From assembly GCA_003024785.1 (NCBI GenBank), contig PUQB01000018.1, positions 1,048,487 to 1,112,486 of the forward strand: a stretch of DNA of 64,000 bases. Reading direction: 5' to 3'. The DNA comes from Selaginella tamariscina (taxonomy: Eukaryota; Streptophyta; Lycopodiopsida; Selaginellales; Selaginellaceae). How positions within the stretch are numbered: the first letter of the stretch is position 1; every line of letters starts with the position of its first letter. The notes below the pieces were generated by a model. That model did not search any database. It was not told the origin of the DNA and saw nothing but the letters and a program-made list of their open reading frames with translations. Shown here piece after piece: positions 26,003 through 37,912 of this stretch. The position numbers and the translations under genes were made by a program.

Positions 26003-26560
26003 AGAGTTACGGAGTTTCTTGGGCATGGCTGGTTATTACCGGTATGTCAAGGATTATGCCAAGAAAGCTTCTCCGTTAACTAGGTTGCTAAGGAAGGACG
26101 TTCCCTTTGCATGGAGTGCTTCAGAGGAGAGCAGTTTCCAAGCTTTGAAAGCTTTGGTACGTGCACCAGTTTTATGTATTGCAGATCCCTCTAAGCCTTA
26201 TGAGGTATCGTGTGATGCAAGTGGAGTGGCCATTGGAGCTGTACTTATGCAAGAGGGAAGGCCTATTGCTTATGAGAGTCGTACTTTGAATCCTGCAGAG
26301 CAACGGTACTCAACGTATGAGCAAGAACTACTGGCTATTGTTAATGCATTACGAGTTTGGAGGCACTATCTTTATGGTGCAAGTTTCAAGGTGTTTACAG
26401 ATCACAAGCCTTTGGTGTATCTGTTCACACAGAAAGAGTTAAACTCTCGGCAAGCTCGCTGGATGGTTAAGCTCATGGAGTTTGGCGAATTTCCTATTGA
26501 GCATCGCGCAGGAAAGACTAACGTGGTGGCAGATGCTTTGTCACGCGTTAGGAGAGCCAC
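26003..26560 (+). pseudogene. Element 1 RT connection and RNase H
   Basis: 'FLGMAGYYRYVKDYAKKASP' opens the region, then RNase H with 'YEVSCDASGVAIGAVLMQEG' (first Asp), 'YSTYEQELLAIVNALRVWRH' (Glu) and 'FKVFTDHKPLVYL' (Asp), ending 'KTNVVADALSR'. One open frame covers it. Confidence 0.88.
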
Positions 26561-26729
26561 AGTAGTGGGAGAATTCCAAACACGCTTATGTAATGCATTA
26601 ACAAGGACGGTCAGTGAGTTTAGCCAAGTAGTTCAACATGCTCAAGCACAACGCCGAGGTGCAGGAGCTCAAGGACAGCTAGAGCCACCATTCTCATTTC
26701 AGGATGGGGTTTTGTACTACAATGGCCGT

Positions 26730-27823
26730 GTGTACCTTCCTCGTGTGGACCATTTGATCAACCAGGTACTATATTTTCATCATGATCGCCCGGAGGCTGG
26801 TCATTTTGGGGGAGGAAAACGTATGAGTTGATCAAGAGGAGGTTTACTGGAGGAATATGAAAGCTGATATCATAGAGTACTGCAGGACTTGTGACAAGTG
26901 TCAGCAAGTAAAGGTGCCCAGGGAGAAACCAGGTGGGCTATTAGTACCATTGCCTATTCCAGACAGGCGATGGGGCAGTATCTCTATGGACTTTGTCACC
27001 CATTTGCCAAGGACACAGAGGCAGAATGAACAGGTGTGGGTCATTGTGGACAGGTTGACAAAGTTTGTCAAGTTAGTTCCCTTGGGGAAGAATGTGAATG
27101 CATCCGAGCTGGCTACGATGTATTTACAACATGTATTTCCTATCCACGGATTTCCAGATGATATTGTAAGTGATAGGGACTCCAAGTTCACTTCTAGCTT
27201 TTGGAGAGGCTTTTCTAAGTGCATAGAAGTGAAGCTTAAGCTGTGTAAGATCATCCCAAACAGATGGGCAAACAGAGAGGGTGAACCAAGTTTGGAAGAT
27301 ATGCTAAGGTGCACTATTAACCAGAAGGAAAGCCAATGCTATGTTTGGACGGCATCTCAAGATAGCTTTTGAGCTGGGGTTAGCAAATAAGAAGGCTCAA
27401 GGCAACATGAATGAGGAAGCTAAAGATATGAGTGTTGAGCTTGAGAACATTTAGAGTTTGTGCAAGAAGAACTTACAAGTAGCTTAGAATCGAGCTATTA
27501 AGTTTACTAATGAGCACAGAAGCTTCCGAGAGTTCCAGGTGAGAGATTATGTATATCTCTGAGTGGTATTTGACACACATGTAAGGAACACTATTGTGGC
27601 CTTACGAAAGGGACATAATGATAAGTTGTCTCCCATGTACTCAGGTCCATATGAGATTCTAGAGCATATTGGTAAGGTGGCATATCGATTACGACTGTCA
27701 AAAGGAGTGAGGGTGCACCCAGTGTTTCATGTTAGCCAACTAAAGATATTACTCATAAGGAACTTGTCTCGGGTAGATTCTTTGTGGATGTACGAGGCTA
27801 ACGATACAAGACCAATTGAGTAA
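26730..27823 (+). pseudogene. Element 1 integrase, no chromodomain
   Basis: The zinc-binding part shows 'HHDRPEAGHFG' and 'CRTCDKCQQVK'. The catalytic core has 'SMDFVTHLP' and 'IVSDRDSKFTSSFW'; the third catalytic residue region near 27280 is scrambled. The C-terminal part (27600-27740) reads '[20 protein letters not shown]' and '[11 protein letters not shown]'. The frame ends soon afterwards with no chromodomain visible. Confidence 0.8.
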
Positions 27824-27842
27824 ATTATACTGCCCTTGAGGA

Positions 27843-27860
27843 CAAGGAATGGGGGAGGAT
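27843..27860 (+). other. Polypurine tract of element 1
   Basis: A run of purines ending 'gggggaggat' lies immediately before the TG of the 3' LTR, the position of the plus-strand primer in LTR retroelements. Confidence 0.75.
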
Positions 27861-28062
27861 TGTTATGACCCATATAACAAATCAAAGAATATTCCCTAGA
27901 AAGGTATAAGCTAGAAATTCCTTAAGGCTATACCTAGATCTAAGGAGGGCACCCTAATATTGGAAGCCTTTTTGGAGAGCAGTGTGTGGAGACTATAAAC
28001 AGCTCAGGGGAGGTCAAGTGATTTTGTGAGGGTCTCTAGTTTGTACATAGTGGTGCCTAAGA
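27861..28062 (+). repeat. 3' LTR of element 1
   Basis: Starts TGTTATGACC like the 5' LTR. The end is slightly altered (GCCTAAGA in place of GCCTAACA). Confidence 0.88.
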
Positions 28063-29063
28063 AAATTGTACACTATAGTTTGCAAGAGTGAGGGTTGCCT
28101 TGAAAGTTGCACACATTAATTGTAGAAGGGCAGCTTGTTTGATTTGAACCTTCACAAGTGTTTATTAATGTTGAGGAGCCACACATTTGAGGAATAAGGA
28201 AGTTAGTTCAATGTGGATTGTTGATAGGTTTTAACAAACCTTAGTAGAAGAATTAAGATTGAAGGTGAAAAGCACGATCAAGGATGTTATATATGAATGT
28301 ACGTACATGAGAGTTTGAAGAGGGAAATATAAAGCAGTTAAAGAGATTCATGGGAATCATGTAGAGGCTTATTCAAAACTCTCTTCATACTTAGTGAGAA
28401 GCTTTTGGAGAGCAATCCCAAGAGTAAAGTATTCATGGAAAGAGATGAGACATTGTCATAATTTTAACCCGAAGGGCCAACACGTGACTATCAAGTGGCC
28501 ATTCAACGTCATCACCTTGTATAGGCAATAATAAGTCTTCCAAGATGACTCAAAGAGTTTAACTCAGATGCCTAATTAGATAGAAGACTCAGAGTCTTAC
28601 TCTAAGTCCCTAGAATGATTATCCTTTGAACCCTACAGGATAACTTGAGTAAACTTTAAATTTTGTCCTAGTAGACCTAGACAGGTTCATGTCCTAACCT
28701 CATCAAAGAAATGTGCCTTATACATACCCCTGTGACAGAGCTAAGGCATCGTCACTTAATCACTCTCATCCGAAAGTAACTCCTTTAGGGCGACAAGGGG
28801 TACTTTAAGCCACGACTAACCCTTAAGGTTTGAGTGGCCAAGTCATAAGGGCTAGTACTTAGTAATAACATGAATGTGCACCATAGGTAGACATGAGTGT
28901 TCTACTAAGTAAACTCCCTAAAGCTAGGTTTGGATAACCCTAAGTACATGACCTTGCGAGTGCCTCATGAAAATGAGCTTAGGTTGTTCAACCCTTAGAT
29001 CCCAAGTAGAACACCCCCTAGCCAAGTGTGCCAAAGCACACTTAGTTACGAGACTTAACCTTT
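28063..29063. other. Unassigned sequence between retroelement remnants
   Basis: No open frame or known motif was recognised on either strand. It lies between the element 1 3' LTR and an inverted LTR of another family and could be eroded internal sequence of a third element. Confidence 0.4.
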
Positions 29064-30020
29064 ATCATAGTTTTTTCCTGGTGTCACAAAGGTGACTTGC
29101 TAGATGCCAACCTTGGAATCCCTTTTTAGAAACCCCCACGATATTTGGTAAAGTACCCATGTTAGGAACCCGTCTCTTAGGAACTCACATCCTCAATTGG
29201 CCAAGTCCACGGTCAAGACTCACCTCATGATTTAGGATGTGTGGGTTAACTGAGCTACAAGTATCGTTTCTAGCTTGGGGTGAATAAGGCGGTCGGAGAA
29301 AGGCCTCATCCACTAGTCTTGCAAGATGTGAACTCGGGCAGGCTTGCGAGCGGGTTGACAAACCAAAGAATTGACTAACTCCTTAATGTGATGTACATGG
29401 TCAAAGGGTGAAAACCTGCCATTGATAATGGTAGGCTAACCCAAAGGTGAGAACCTACCCATGTTGTGTGGAAGTTAGGGTAGCACAATGAAGAGTTGTG
29501 TTTTGACGACACAACTTAACTTGCATTGGTAGGAGAATAACAAACTCTCTTTTGAACTTAGAAACTCTCACTACATATACCCTACCCTGCCTTATTTATG
29601 TGATGGACCACCCCCCCCCCCCCTTCCAATATGTGTAAGTGGGCTGGCACGAAATGCCAACCCCTTTGTCAAATGCAATGAGTTTTGATCTAGCTATCTC
29701 CTACCCCTAAACCCTACCCGAGGAAGTGGGGATGGGTTAGGGCAACTTGAGGGGTGTTCCTAACCCTATTTAACATGCCAAACTCATCTATACTAATTGG
29801 AAATCTAACTGGGACATCAAAATTGGGGGAGAATTTTTTAGAAGGTAAGTGTTACATGTGCCTAGAGTTTTTCACGATAAGGGACAACCAGTTGGACTAC
29901 CCCTAACACCTAAATGCACTAAGCAGGGCTATTTCTCACTACATCTAAGGTTCGTCACATAATTTAGTAGGTAACAATAGTCAGCCTCTAAAGTAAAGAG
30001 AAGTCATAATAAAAACTGGG
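29064..30020 (-). repeat. Inverted LTR related to the chromovirus (element 2) LTR
   Basis: Reverse complement matches the LTRs at 42713-43659 and 48962-49879 along almost the whole length: 'cctggtgtcacaaagg', a poly-C run (29610-29624) opposite the LTR poly-G run, and 'ctatttctcactac'. Neither a tRNA-iMet primer site nor a polypurine tract flanks it, so it is a solo or orphan LTR. Ends are approximate. Confidence 0.75.
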
Positions 30021-31164
30021 GATTCGGTTAGTTCTTTTAGCCGGGTGGCGAGGAGGAAGACACAAACAATGTGCTAGGCAAGAACTATTAGCACTACCAC
30101 GCCAATGGGTTGGGCCACCCCGGCTCATCTCAAACTAGCCAAGGCCTTCAATCAGATCAGGAAGGCGGTGGCAATGTACACCGATCTAGGAAGCCAAGGG
30201 GTATGGGGAATAGCTTTTCCAAGGAGTCCAACAGTGGGAGGCCACGGAGACTGGGAGGAAGCAAGTAGAGGAGGTGTGCCAGGAATTAACCAAGGCCTTG
30301 AACCAACTACAGAGGAAATATGATGGCCTCCAACAACTCCACAACCAACTTGGGCAAGACCATGAACATTCCATAGTGAAGAAGGCAAGCCTTTGAACTT
30401 GGCATCAGGCTCGAGCGGAGGGAGGTGGAGCTCATAGAGGTTCAAGGGGAGCTAGTGGTGACCAAGGAAGAACTACACTAGCATGCCACTCAACTCACAG
30501 AAGCCACTTAAGTAGAGGCCGTGTTGGGATTAGTCTTGTTCCAAAGGATGAAGAGTGTGGCTTGGCCAAAGCCCAGCAAGACCCACCATGGACCACTACC
30601 ACGAGGTTAGAGGAGCACACCCAGTTGTAGGCCCAACTAATTGCAACAAGGGAGCAAGAGTTACAGTGCTTGCATGAGCAAACCTGGGAGCTAGAGGCCC
30701 AACTAAAGTAGATTCAGGAGCAGCAGGAGGTAGGGTACGAGGCAAGACTACGGGGGCTACCGTACTATGGGATGCAACCATCGCCTCCCTGAAGTTTGAA
30801 GTTGACCGTAGTAGAGAGCGAAGTCACTATATACCGCAAGCACTATGGTGTAGGCCAAGACGACTGAGGGCATGGCCTTGAGGACGTGCCAACGAATCAT
30901 TTTGGGCATCTAGTTGATGGTGGTGTGACCACCATCAACTGGTTGTTGGCGTGTCAAGCGGTAGGGCTGAACGACCAAGCTAGAACAATATAGCAAGTGC
31001 TAACTGACAATGATGGCTGTCAGGCGACACTATCAATAGGCTGGAATTGATCGTTTGGACCAACTACCACAGTACGCGGGACAACACGCAAGGGAGGCGC
31101 ATGAAGGCCATAGGACAAGACTTGGTCATAGGGCTGCAGACCAGTAGGGGAGCACCACCTAGAC
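30021..31164 (+). pseudogene. Degenerate coiled-coil, gag-like remnant
   Basis: Across frame breaks the plus strand encodes Gln/Leu/Glu-rich coiled-coil sequence, for example 'EEVCQELTKALNQLQRKYDG' near 30265 and 'EVELIEVQGELVVTKEEL' near 30425. A second similar stretch lies near 30640-30730. The position next to an LTR and the composition suggest gag of an uncharacterised LTR element. No zinc knuckle or pol domain was found. Function is uncertain. Confidence 0.4.
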
Positions 31165-31380
31165 CTAGGGTCTAGCACCCATTGACCCAATATATAAGTA
31201 GGAAGGTAAATAGTGGGTCGGGGTCCTTTTAATCTGTTTCTTCTTTATATCTTGCGCCACCCTTTTTGGGGAAGGGGCACCTTGTATATGGACAAGCAAT
31301 TTTATATATATAGAGATTTTTCTATCTATCACTTTCTTAATCGTCCTCCTTTTGCCCTCTCCTAGTCCAATGGTATCACA
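31165..31380 (+). promoter_or_regulatory. LTR-like promoter segment with primer-site-like end
   Basis: 'caatatataagtagg' near 31182 resembles a TATA box. About 190 bp later 'ccaatggtatcacaccaagg' resembles a tRNA-iMet primer binding site (TGGTATCAGAGC) with three mismatches. This is the arrangement at the right end of a 5' LTR, so the following bases (31381-31605) may be a leader. The match is imperfect. Confidence 0.4.
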
Positions 31381-32229
31381 CCAAGGAGGCAACAACACTG
31401 CACTAAGGGGACCCTACCCACATGTACAGGGACCCTTGCAGCGTCTGGGTAAAGGCCATCACCACACATTCCAGCATCGCCCAAGGTAAAGGTTGGTCCA
31501 CCCACACAGACCCCTAGGACTAGAAGTTGGCAAATCCTAACGACCACCAAGGTTACATAAGCCACCACACATCTAGCTGCAGAGTCCCCAATGACCACGT
31601 CCATCTAAGTGGATGGATGTACGTGGTGTCCTAGTCAGTACCTATAGTATATACTTTAGAATATATACAAGGTATATTCTATATCATTACTCCCTTTCGA
31701 TCTTGAATGTAGACGATATAAAGAAAGGATGTACATTCTTACATTCTGATCAATTTTATTTGAACTACATACCCTGTACACTTGAGGACTCAACCTTCAC
31801 ACAATAGAATATGGACTAATCCATTTCAAAGTCAATCTAGAGGCTAAACCTTTGGATACCAATTTAGGTACAAAACAAGAACTTCAATACCCATGGCATA
31901 ATCAAGAACATAAGAGTGGTGAGCATTATAGTGTTGTTGTTGTATTTCATGAGCATGAGATAATCTGATTAACATCTCATTGTGTAGAAAATCTAAATAT
32001 TGACTCTATGTTTATGCATTTACTGAGATATGACCAAAAGAAGGGTAACCAATATCAAAAGGAACACATGGTTAGGACCATACATGGAATGAAATGGAGA
32101 AACTAAAGTGGATTAGAAAATTGAAGAAGGGGTAAGTATTAATCCTAGCTAGTATGATGCTAATTCACATACTTAAACATACTTAAACAATATGCAGTTG
32201 AAAGTACAGTTGAGTTGTTCCATTAATCA

Positions 32230-32357
32230 TTGGTTTTTAAATGATAAGGTGTCCTAAAGAATTATTGATTTCTACATGATAAGGTGTCTTAAAAGATTGC
32301 TTGATCCCCAATTTATAATTAGCAAACCTAAAACTTTATTTGTAAAATGGGATTCTT
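32230..32357 (-). pseudogene. Integrase relic, truncated (copy 1)
   Basis: Collinear with the integrase-coding end of block X in copy 2 (35595-35725), but cut at the X-Y deletion junction. Confidence 0.55.
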
Positions 32358-32994
32358 AAAGGGATATGGTGAGATTTGTTTACTTGTGAGAATAAGTAAA
32401 AAGATACAAACAAGGGTAGTGGGGAGAGGCCTAAGGGATTAATAACCTAATGATAACCAAGAAAGAATCACTAACAAATGGATTCCCCACAAACATAAAA
32501 TAAAATGAAGGAGAACAATGGGAAAGAGGATCCAAAACTATTAACCAAGCTATTCCAATTCGTATGGAGGGGGATCTCTAGAACACCTTCCCCTCCATGT
32601 TAGGAACAACACTAGATTCGTATTATATTTGAAAGCATCCAACTTTTCTAATGTGTGTAGGTGCGTGTATGTGAAAGTGAATAGAGTTTCTTGATCAAAA
32701 AGGGAAAAGAGATTATATTAAAGAAAAATATGGATTCCATAGATTATACATTTTCATCCACGATATTTGAGAGAATTACATAAAAGATTTAGAATATTAT
32801 TTTATTCACTCTAGCACCTTAACACCTTAAGCAAAGATGCCAACAAAGTCTTTATGCTCCTCGTTTGAAGTGTTTCTAATCCATTCTTCCCCACCATCTT
32901 CTTTTTCAACTAGAAACAAATTCTATACATTTGTTTATACATATTATAACATGGTCACATGAACATTGTATCATACAATTTCAGAAACCTAATT

Positions 32995-33462
32995 TGTTAG
33001 GCACCAATATGTACATGATAGATTTGGATACTCTACAGAGCTCTTTACAGACTTCTAGATGCAATCTATAGGCATATAATATATATATTAGTATATTAAT
33101 AAACAGTTTGTTTTTAGGCAGTTGGCCTAGCCAATTTTCTTTTTATGTAGCAAGTTTTTCCTTGAGTAATATAGAGGGGAGTTTGGGGAGTTGTGTGTTG
33201 TGGGGAGGCATTCTTTTTGAAAGCAACAATACAAACTAGAAACCCTCACAAGACCACCCACCCCCATTGAGCTCTCTAGTCTTCACACGTTACTTTCCAA
33301 AAAAGGCTTCCAATATTAAAGTGCCCTCCTTAATTCTAGATTTATCCCTTATTGGATTCTTCTAAATCTATGTAATAGCCTTTAAAAAATATTCTAGTTT
33401 ATACTTTAAAGAATATTTCTCAATTAGTTTATACTGAAAGGAATAGTCCTCAATTTGTTACA
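32995..33462 (-). repeat. Antisense solo LTR of element 1 family, interrupted
   Basis: Reverse complement of the element 1 LTR: begins 'tgttaggcaccaatatg' and includes 'aaggcttccaatatta' and 'gtgccctccttaattctag'. TAATT lies directly on both sides (32990-32994 and 33463-33467), a 5-bp target duplication. A 213-bp insert splits it at about 33016. Confidence 0.88.
33016..33228. mobile_element. Small TG..CA insert inside the solo LTR
   Basis: The LTR reads 'ccaatatgtaca', then about 213 bp starting TGATAGATTTGG and ending GCAACA, then 'atacaaactag'. Copies of the LTR without the insert (41569 and 54475) read straight through this point. The flanks 'gtaca' and 'ataca' look like a 5-bp target duplication with one change. 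The TG..CA ends and size suit a solo LTR of a very small LTR element; the family is not known to me. Confidence 0.6.
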
Positions 33463-33499
33463 TAATTCATGAAAAAAAGGATTATTAAAATATTATTCT

Positions 33500-34735
33500 C
33501 TATTAATTAAAGGCGCTTCAAACACTTAAAACAAAGATGTTAACAAAGTCTTCATGCTCCTTGTGGAAAGTGCTTTAAATCTATTTTTCCCTACCATCTT
33601 CATCTTCATTAACCAAAGGTAAATTTTTCTTGGTTGAGCATGCATATGCCTTGGGCACCTTTTTCAACACATATGTCTTTCACCTGATTAGTGGAACATT
33701 GTATCCTATAATTTTATTTTTTTTAAATTATGTTAAAAAAAAAACAATTATACATTTTCATCAAGAATTTCATCCCTATACTTCTCATCTAAAGTACTTT
33801 AATATGTTCTTCTTAATAATCTTTATCTTTATTAACCAAAGGTAAATTCTTTTTGTTTTTTAACATATATATTCATACATCATTGCATATGTTCTTCACC
33901 TGATTACACAAGTATTAATTTTAAAAACCTAATTTACATAAAAGGGAAAAAGAATTATGTTAAACGAAAATACAAATTCCATGAATTATACGTTTTCATG
34001 TATGTTATTTGAGAAAATTAGATAAAAGCTTTAGAATTTTATTTTCTTCACTAGAGCACCTAAACCAAAGATGCTAATGAAGTTTCATGCTCCTTGTATG
34101 AAGTGCTTCTAATTTGTTCTTCCGAACGATCTTCATCTTCATGCTCCTCGTATGAATTATTCTTCCCACAATTTTTATCTTCATGCTACTCGTCTCAAGT
34201 GTTTCTAATTGGTTCATTATAACAATCTTCATCTTCATTAGTCAAAGGCTTGGTTCGACCACCTTTTTTAACACAAATGTTCATACATCATTGCATATGT
34301 CCTTCACCCCATTAGACAAGTGGAACATTGTATCGTACAAATTGAGAAGCTTAATTCATGTACTTCATGAAAAGGGAAAAGAGATTATGTTAATAGAAAA
34401 TACAAATTCATGAGTCTATATGTTTTCATTCATGATACTTGAAAAAATTTACATCAAAGATTTAAAATCTTATTTTCTCCACGGAAGCCTGAAGCAAAGA
34501 CAAAAACAAAGTTGTCATGTTCGTCATCTGAATTGCATTCAATTTGTTCTCTGGAATGATCTTCATCTTTATACTCTTCATTTGAAGTGTTTCTAATATG
34601 TTCCTCTTGACGATCTTTATCTTCATGAGCCGGAGGTAGATTCTTCTTTGTTGAGCATGCCTCAATAACCTTTCTTAACACATATGTCCATACATCATCG
34701 CATATGTCCTTCACCTGATTACAAAAGTGAAACAT
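33500..34735 (-). pseudogene. Series of repeated acidic exon-like segments (copy 1)
   Basis: At least four related segments on the minus strand share the core 'NQVKDICDDVWTYVLRK', then 'STKKNLP', then an acidic run such as 'EDKDRQEEHIRNTSNEEYKD'. Cores lie near 34710, 34305, 33895 and 33680; a further one may precede the LTR near 32955. The segment nearest 34454-34735 is open for 93 codons, the others are interrupted. The family is unknown to me. Spacing is about 200-410 bp. The series recurs in copy 3 (54840-56110). Confidence 0.6.
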
Positions 34736-35594
34736 TGTATTTTTAATAATTTCAGAAAACCTAAAACCTAATTCACATGGGCCCTTTTAGCTTTGAAAAT
34801 TATGCATTTCGATGAATAAGAGAAACTATGCAATTAAAGATAAAAATGATCTAACTGCTTGCAACAAAAGAGCGTATAGTCAATTTTAGGGATACATACA
34901 AAGCTTAGGAAACCCTTCCTTATATACTAGGAGGCTATGCCAAATTTAGCATCCTATGTAGATGTACGTGAATGGACGTACGTGCATCTACATGGATGGA
35001 TGTACAGGTGTCCTAGTCAGCACTTATTGTATATACTTTAGAATATATACAAGGTATATTCCATATCATTACTCCCTTTCAGTCTTGAATGTGGATGATA
35101 TAAAGAAATGCATTGAACATGTACATTTTTACATTTTAATCAATTTCATTTGAATTACGTATCGTGTCACTTAAGGACTCAACCTTCACACAATAGAATA
35201 TGGACCAAGCCATTTCAAAGTCAATATAAAGACTAAACCTTTAAATACCAATTTAAGTACAAAACAAGAACTTTAATACCCATGGCATAATCAAGAATAT
35301 AAGAGTGGTGAGCATTATAGTGTTGTTGTATTTCATGATGAAATAATCTAATTAACATCTTCTTGTGTAGAAGATTTAAATATTGACTCTATCTTTATGC
35401 ATTTACTAAGATATGACCAAAAGAAGGGCAACCAATATCAAAAGGAACACATGGGTTAGGACCATACATGGAATGAAATGGGAAAACTAAAGTGGACTAA
35501 AAAATTGAAGAAGGGATAAGTATTAATCCTAGCTAGTATGATGCACATACTTAAACAATATACAGTTGAAAGTACAGTTGAGTTGTTCCATTAA

Positions 35595-36060
35595 TCATTG
35601 GTTTCTAGATGATAGGTGTCCTAAAGAATTATTGATTTCTATATGATAAGGTGTCCTAAAAGATTGCTTAATCCCCAATTTAGTAATTAGCAAACCTAAA
35701 ACTTTGCATGTAAAATGGGATTCTTGATATGAAAGAATGCACTCTGGACACCCATGTTGTAATACCACTTGATGAAATAAAAAATCAACCACATGAGTTG
35801 CCGTCGCCACTAGAACCTTCACATACTTTGTCAATTAGTTAGAGAAAACAATAGCATATGTATTTCTTATTATCCTAGTTCCAAGTGGACCAATGAAATC
35901 ATAATATGTAATCAATTCAAAAGGACGATGGACTTGAATAAATTGCAAGTAGCCACTAGGAGGAGTGGATTGAGGATTCTGAACTTAAAACACATAACAT
36001 GTTTGCAAGTACTTATGAAGATTGTGTCGAAGATGAAAATGAGAACGTAATTTGTCCACA
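35595..36060 (-). pseudogene. Antisense gypsy integrase relic (copy 2)
   Basis: Minus-strand reading gives 'PFELITYYDFIGPLGTRI', 'NTYAIVFSN', 'LTKYVKVLVA', 'VVDFLFHQVVLQHGCPECIL', 'ESHFTCKVLGLL' and 'KLGIKQSFRTPYH', the order of a retroviral integrase core. Stops and shifts make it inactive. It differs from the integrases of elements 1 and 2. It may mark the origin of the tandem unit. Confidence 0.7.
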
Positions 36061-36712
36061 ACACTTTTGAAACTCGATATGACTAAGGAGGGGGTTGATG
36101 CTTCTTCTTTAACATTGATTGAAATGTTATATGATTACATTCCATCAACTTGGAAGAATCATGGAGATAAATATGGAACTGTGAAATGTCCAAACAACTA
36201 TTACATTCCTGAATTCTACACCACTTAGACTCCGACTTGCACACACCATAGAATCTCATTAACTAGACTCCAAATCTTTTTACATAAGATTGACAACACT
36301 TGAACGTACATTTCAAGCATTAAAATGAAGAATAAAAAGACGAAAAAAATAAGGAACGAAGAAGAGAGAAGAGGTTAGGAGTTGAATAAGAGACTTAAAG
36401 AAAAACTAACACTTAGAAGACCATAAGAAAGAGGGGATTGGAACAAATCACATAATGGAACCATTTTATTAATTAAATGTGGAATGAACTATACCAAGTA
36501 TGTCACCCTGCCTGATTCTTTCAAGATGTTTCTTTGTAACAACTTGGACAAGCAATCTTGGCTGCATCTACCTTGCAGATTGCTTCATCTACTAATCAAA
36601 TACCTTGATGTCTACGATCAAATGGCTCTTCTCCAATTTATAATAAGGTCATCCATGTGCTACTTTGAGATAACTATTCAGCACCATTGCACTGTTCAAA
36701 GGCCTCAAAATA

Positions 36713-36780
36713 CATCATTACATATGAATACGATTAGAATATACTAACATGTACAATGATGTGTCGTTGATCTTAAGCAT
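36713..36780. repeat. 68-bp segment inverted relative to copy 4
   Basis: Between shared flanks ('caaaata' and 'taaaacttgaag') this segment is the reverse complement of 58121-58188. It contains 'atgaatacgattagaatata' here and 'tatattctaatcgtattcat' there. Short inverted repeats (catcatt and aatgatg) lie inside. Confidence 0.88.
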
Positions 36781-37728
36781 TAAAACTTGAAGAGTCCATC
36801 AACTCATATAATAATAAGCTCAATGGTGATTATATTTATTCACTATTATATTTTCTTTTTTAATTAGCAATTGGACATATGTGTCATGTGTTTGTAAACA
36901 AGACTTTATAGTTACCTTATCAAGACTTAACATTCTTACTAGAGAGAAACATATAAAGATTAATTAATATTAAAGATAAAGAACTTACACACTTGCACAA
37001 GATTATAATGTTATCTTTTACACACTAATATACTTTAGTCACCTTGATTACTCATTCTTATTTGGTACGTGATGTGAGTGACAGAGATATTAATTATGTA
37101 GTTTCATGTTCTTCAAGGCAAGGAGGATATTGCACACTCTCACGTGTAACTTTTATCAATTCTAGCTTTTAAACACTTTTAATATCAAAAATTAATATTC
37201 TTATCCATGCTGAACATGTTTATGTGAGACACCCAATTTTTTTAATCTCATATGCATATACAAAAATTGTCATCACGTCTAAAGATACACTCGTGGCAAA
37301 AATTCAACATTGTCAACGTTTATTTCTTAAAAGGTGCAGTAATAAAAATATATTATGGGATACATTGCTGAATCATGTTAAGAAACATGATCGTGTATTA
37401 TATGATTTGGTAAAAGTAAACAATAATTGCATATTGTTTTATAATGTTTAGATTTTATTAAAATAACTTAGCACATAATAATTATAAAGAATTCAATTAA
37501 TTTTTATTTTAAATGTCTGAAATAAATCAAAGAAAAGTATTATGACAGCAAAATTATCATATTCATGACTACTAATGAACATGATATAGAGCACACACAA
37601 TCGTATATTGTTGTTCATTGAGTTCAAATGAACCTGCCATTCAGGGGTTATAATTAGATTTGATTTGGTTTCTTCTGTGACAACCAGGGTAATAATATTT
37701 CAAGTGGAAGTGTAAATACTCTACCAAT

Positions 37729-37912
37729 AGTAAATGTAGAGTTACTTCCTAGTTTTACACCTGTAACAATTGAGGATGCCAATTATTAGGGCCGTGCATG
37801 TGCAATTTACATACATGAGTTTAACACATTGGAAGTCTTAACACTCTTACCATGCGCACATAAGTTTCACAAAGAATGCATAGGGGTGGTTATACAACAA
37901 TTCTACGTGCCT
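37729..37912. repeat. Left direct repeat flanking the F-box insert
   Basis: 'gtaaatgtagagttacttcc' to 'acaattctacgtgcc' recurs at 39964-40149. Copies 3 (from 52872) and 4 (from 59143) have this stretch once. Confidence 0.88.

Larger units (their letters stand above)
23447..28062 (+). mobile_element. Degenerate Ty3/gypsy LTR retrotransposon (element 1)
   Basis: Flanking direct LTRs (23447-23658 and 27861-28062) enclose gag, protease, reverse transcriptase, RNase H and integrase remnants in the gypsy order. A polypurine tract, 'aaggaatgggggagga', abuts the 3' LTR. The coding region is broken into at least five frames by indels and stops, so the copy is not autonomous. The LTRs differ at many sites, so the insertion is not recent. 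Bases after the 5' LTR do not match the tRNA-iMet primer site. No clear 5-bp target duplication is preserved. A second copy in the opposite orientation lies at 41569-52265. Confidence 0.92.
31606..34946. repeat. Array copy 1
   Basis: Block X (31606-32357) runs straight into block Y at 'gggattcttaaagggatatgg', so about 5 kb present in copy 2 is missing here. The LTR-bearing block and the acidic exon series follow, up to the next block X. Confidence 0.8.

Noticed and set aside
23447-28062. Element 1 as a potentially active retrotransposon
   Set aside because: Multiple frame breaks in gag and pol, a scrambled integrase end and LTR divergence argue against autonomy.
30105-30323. Plus-strand frame at 30105 as a host gene
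   Set aside because: The better coding signal is in a different frame and is broken; the surroundings are retroelement remnants.
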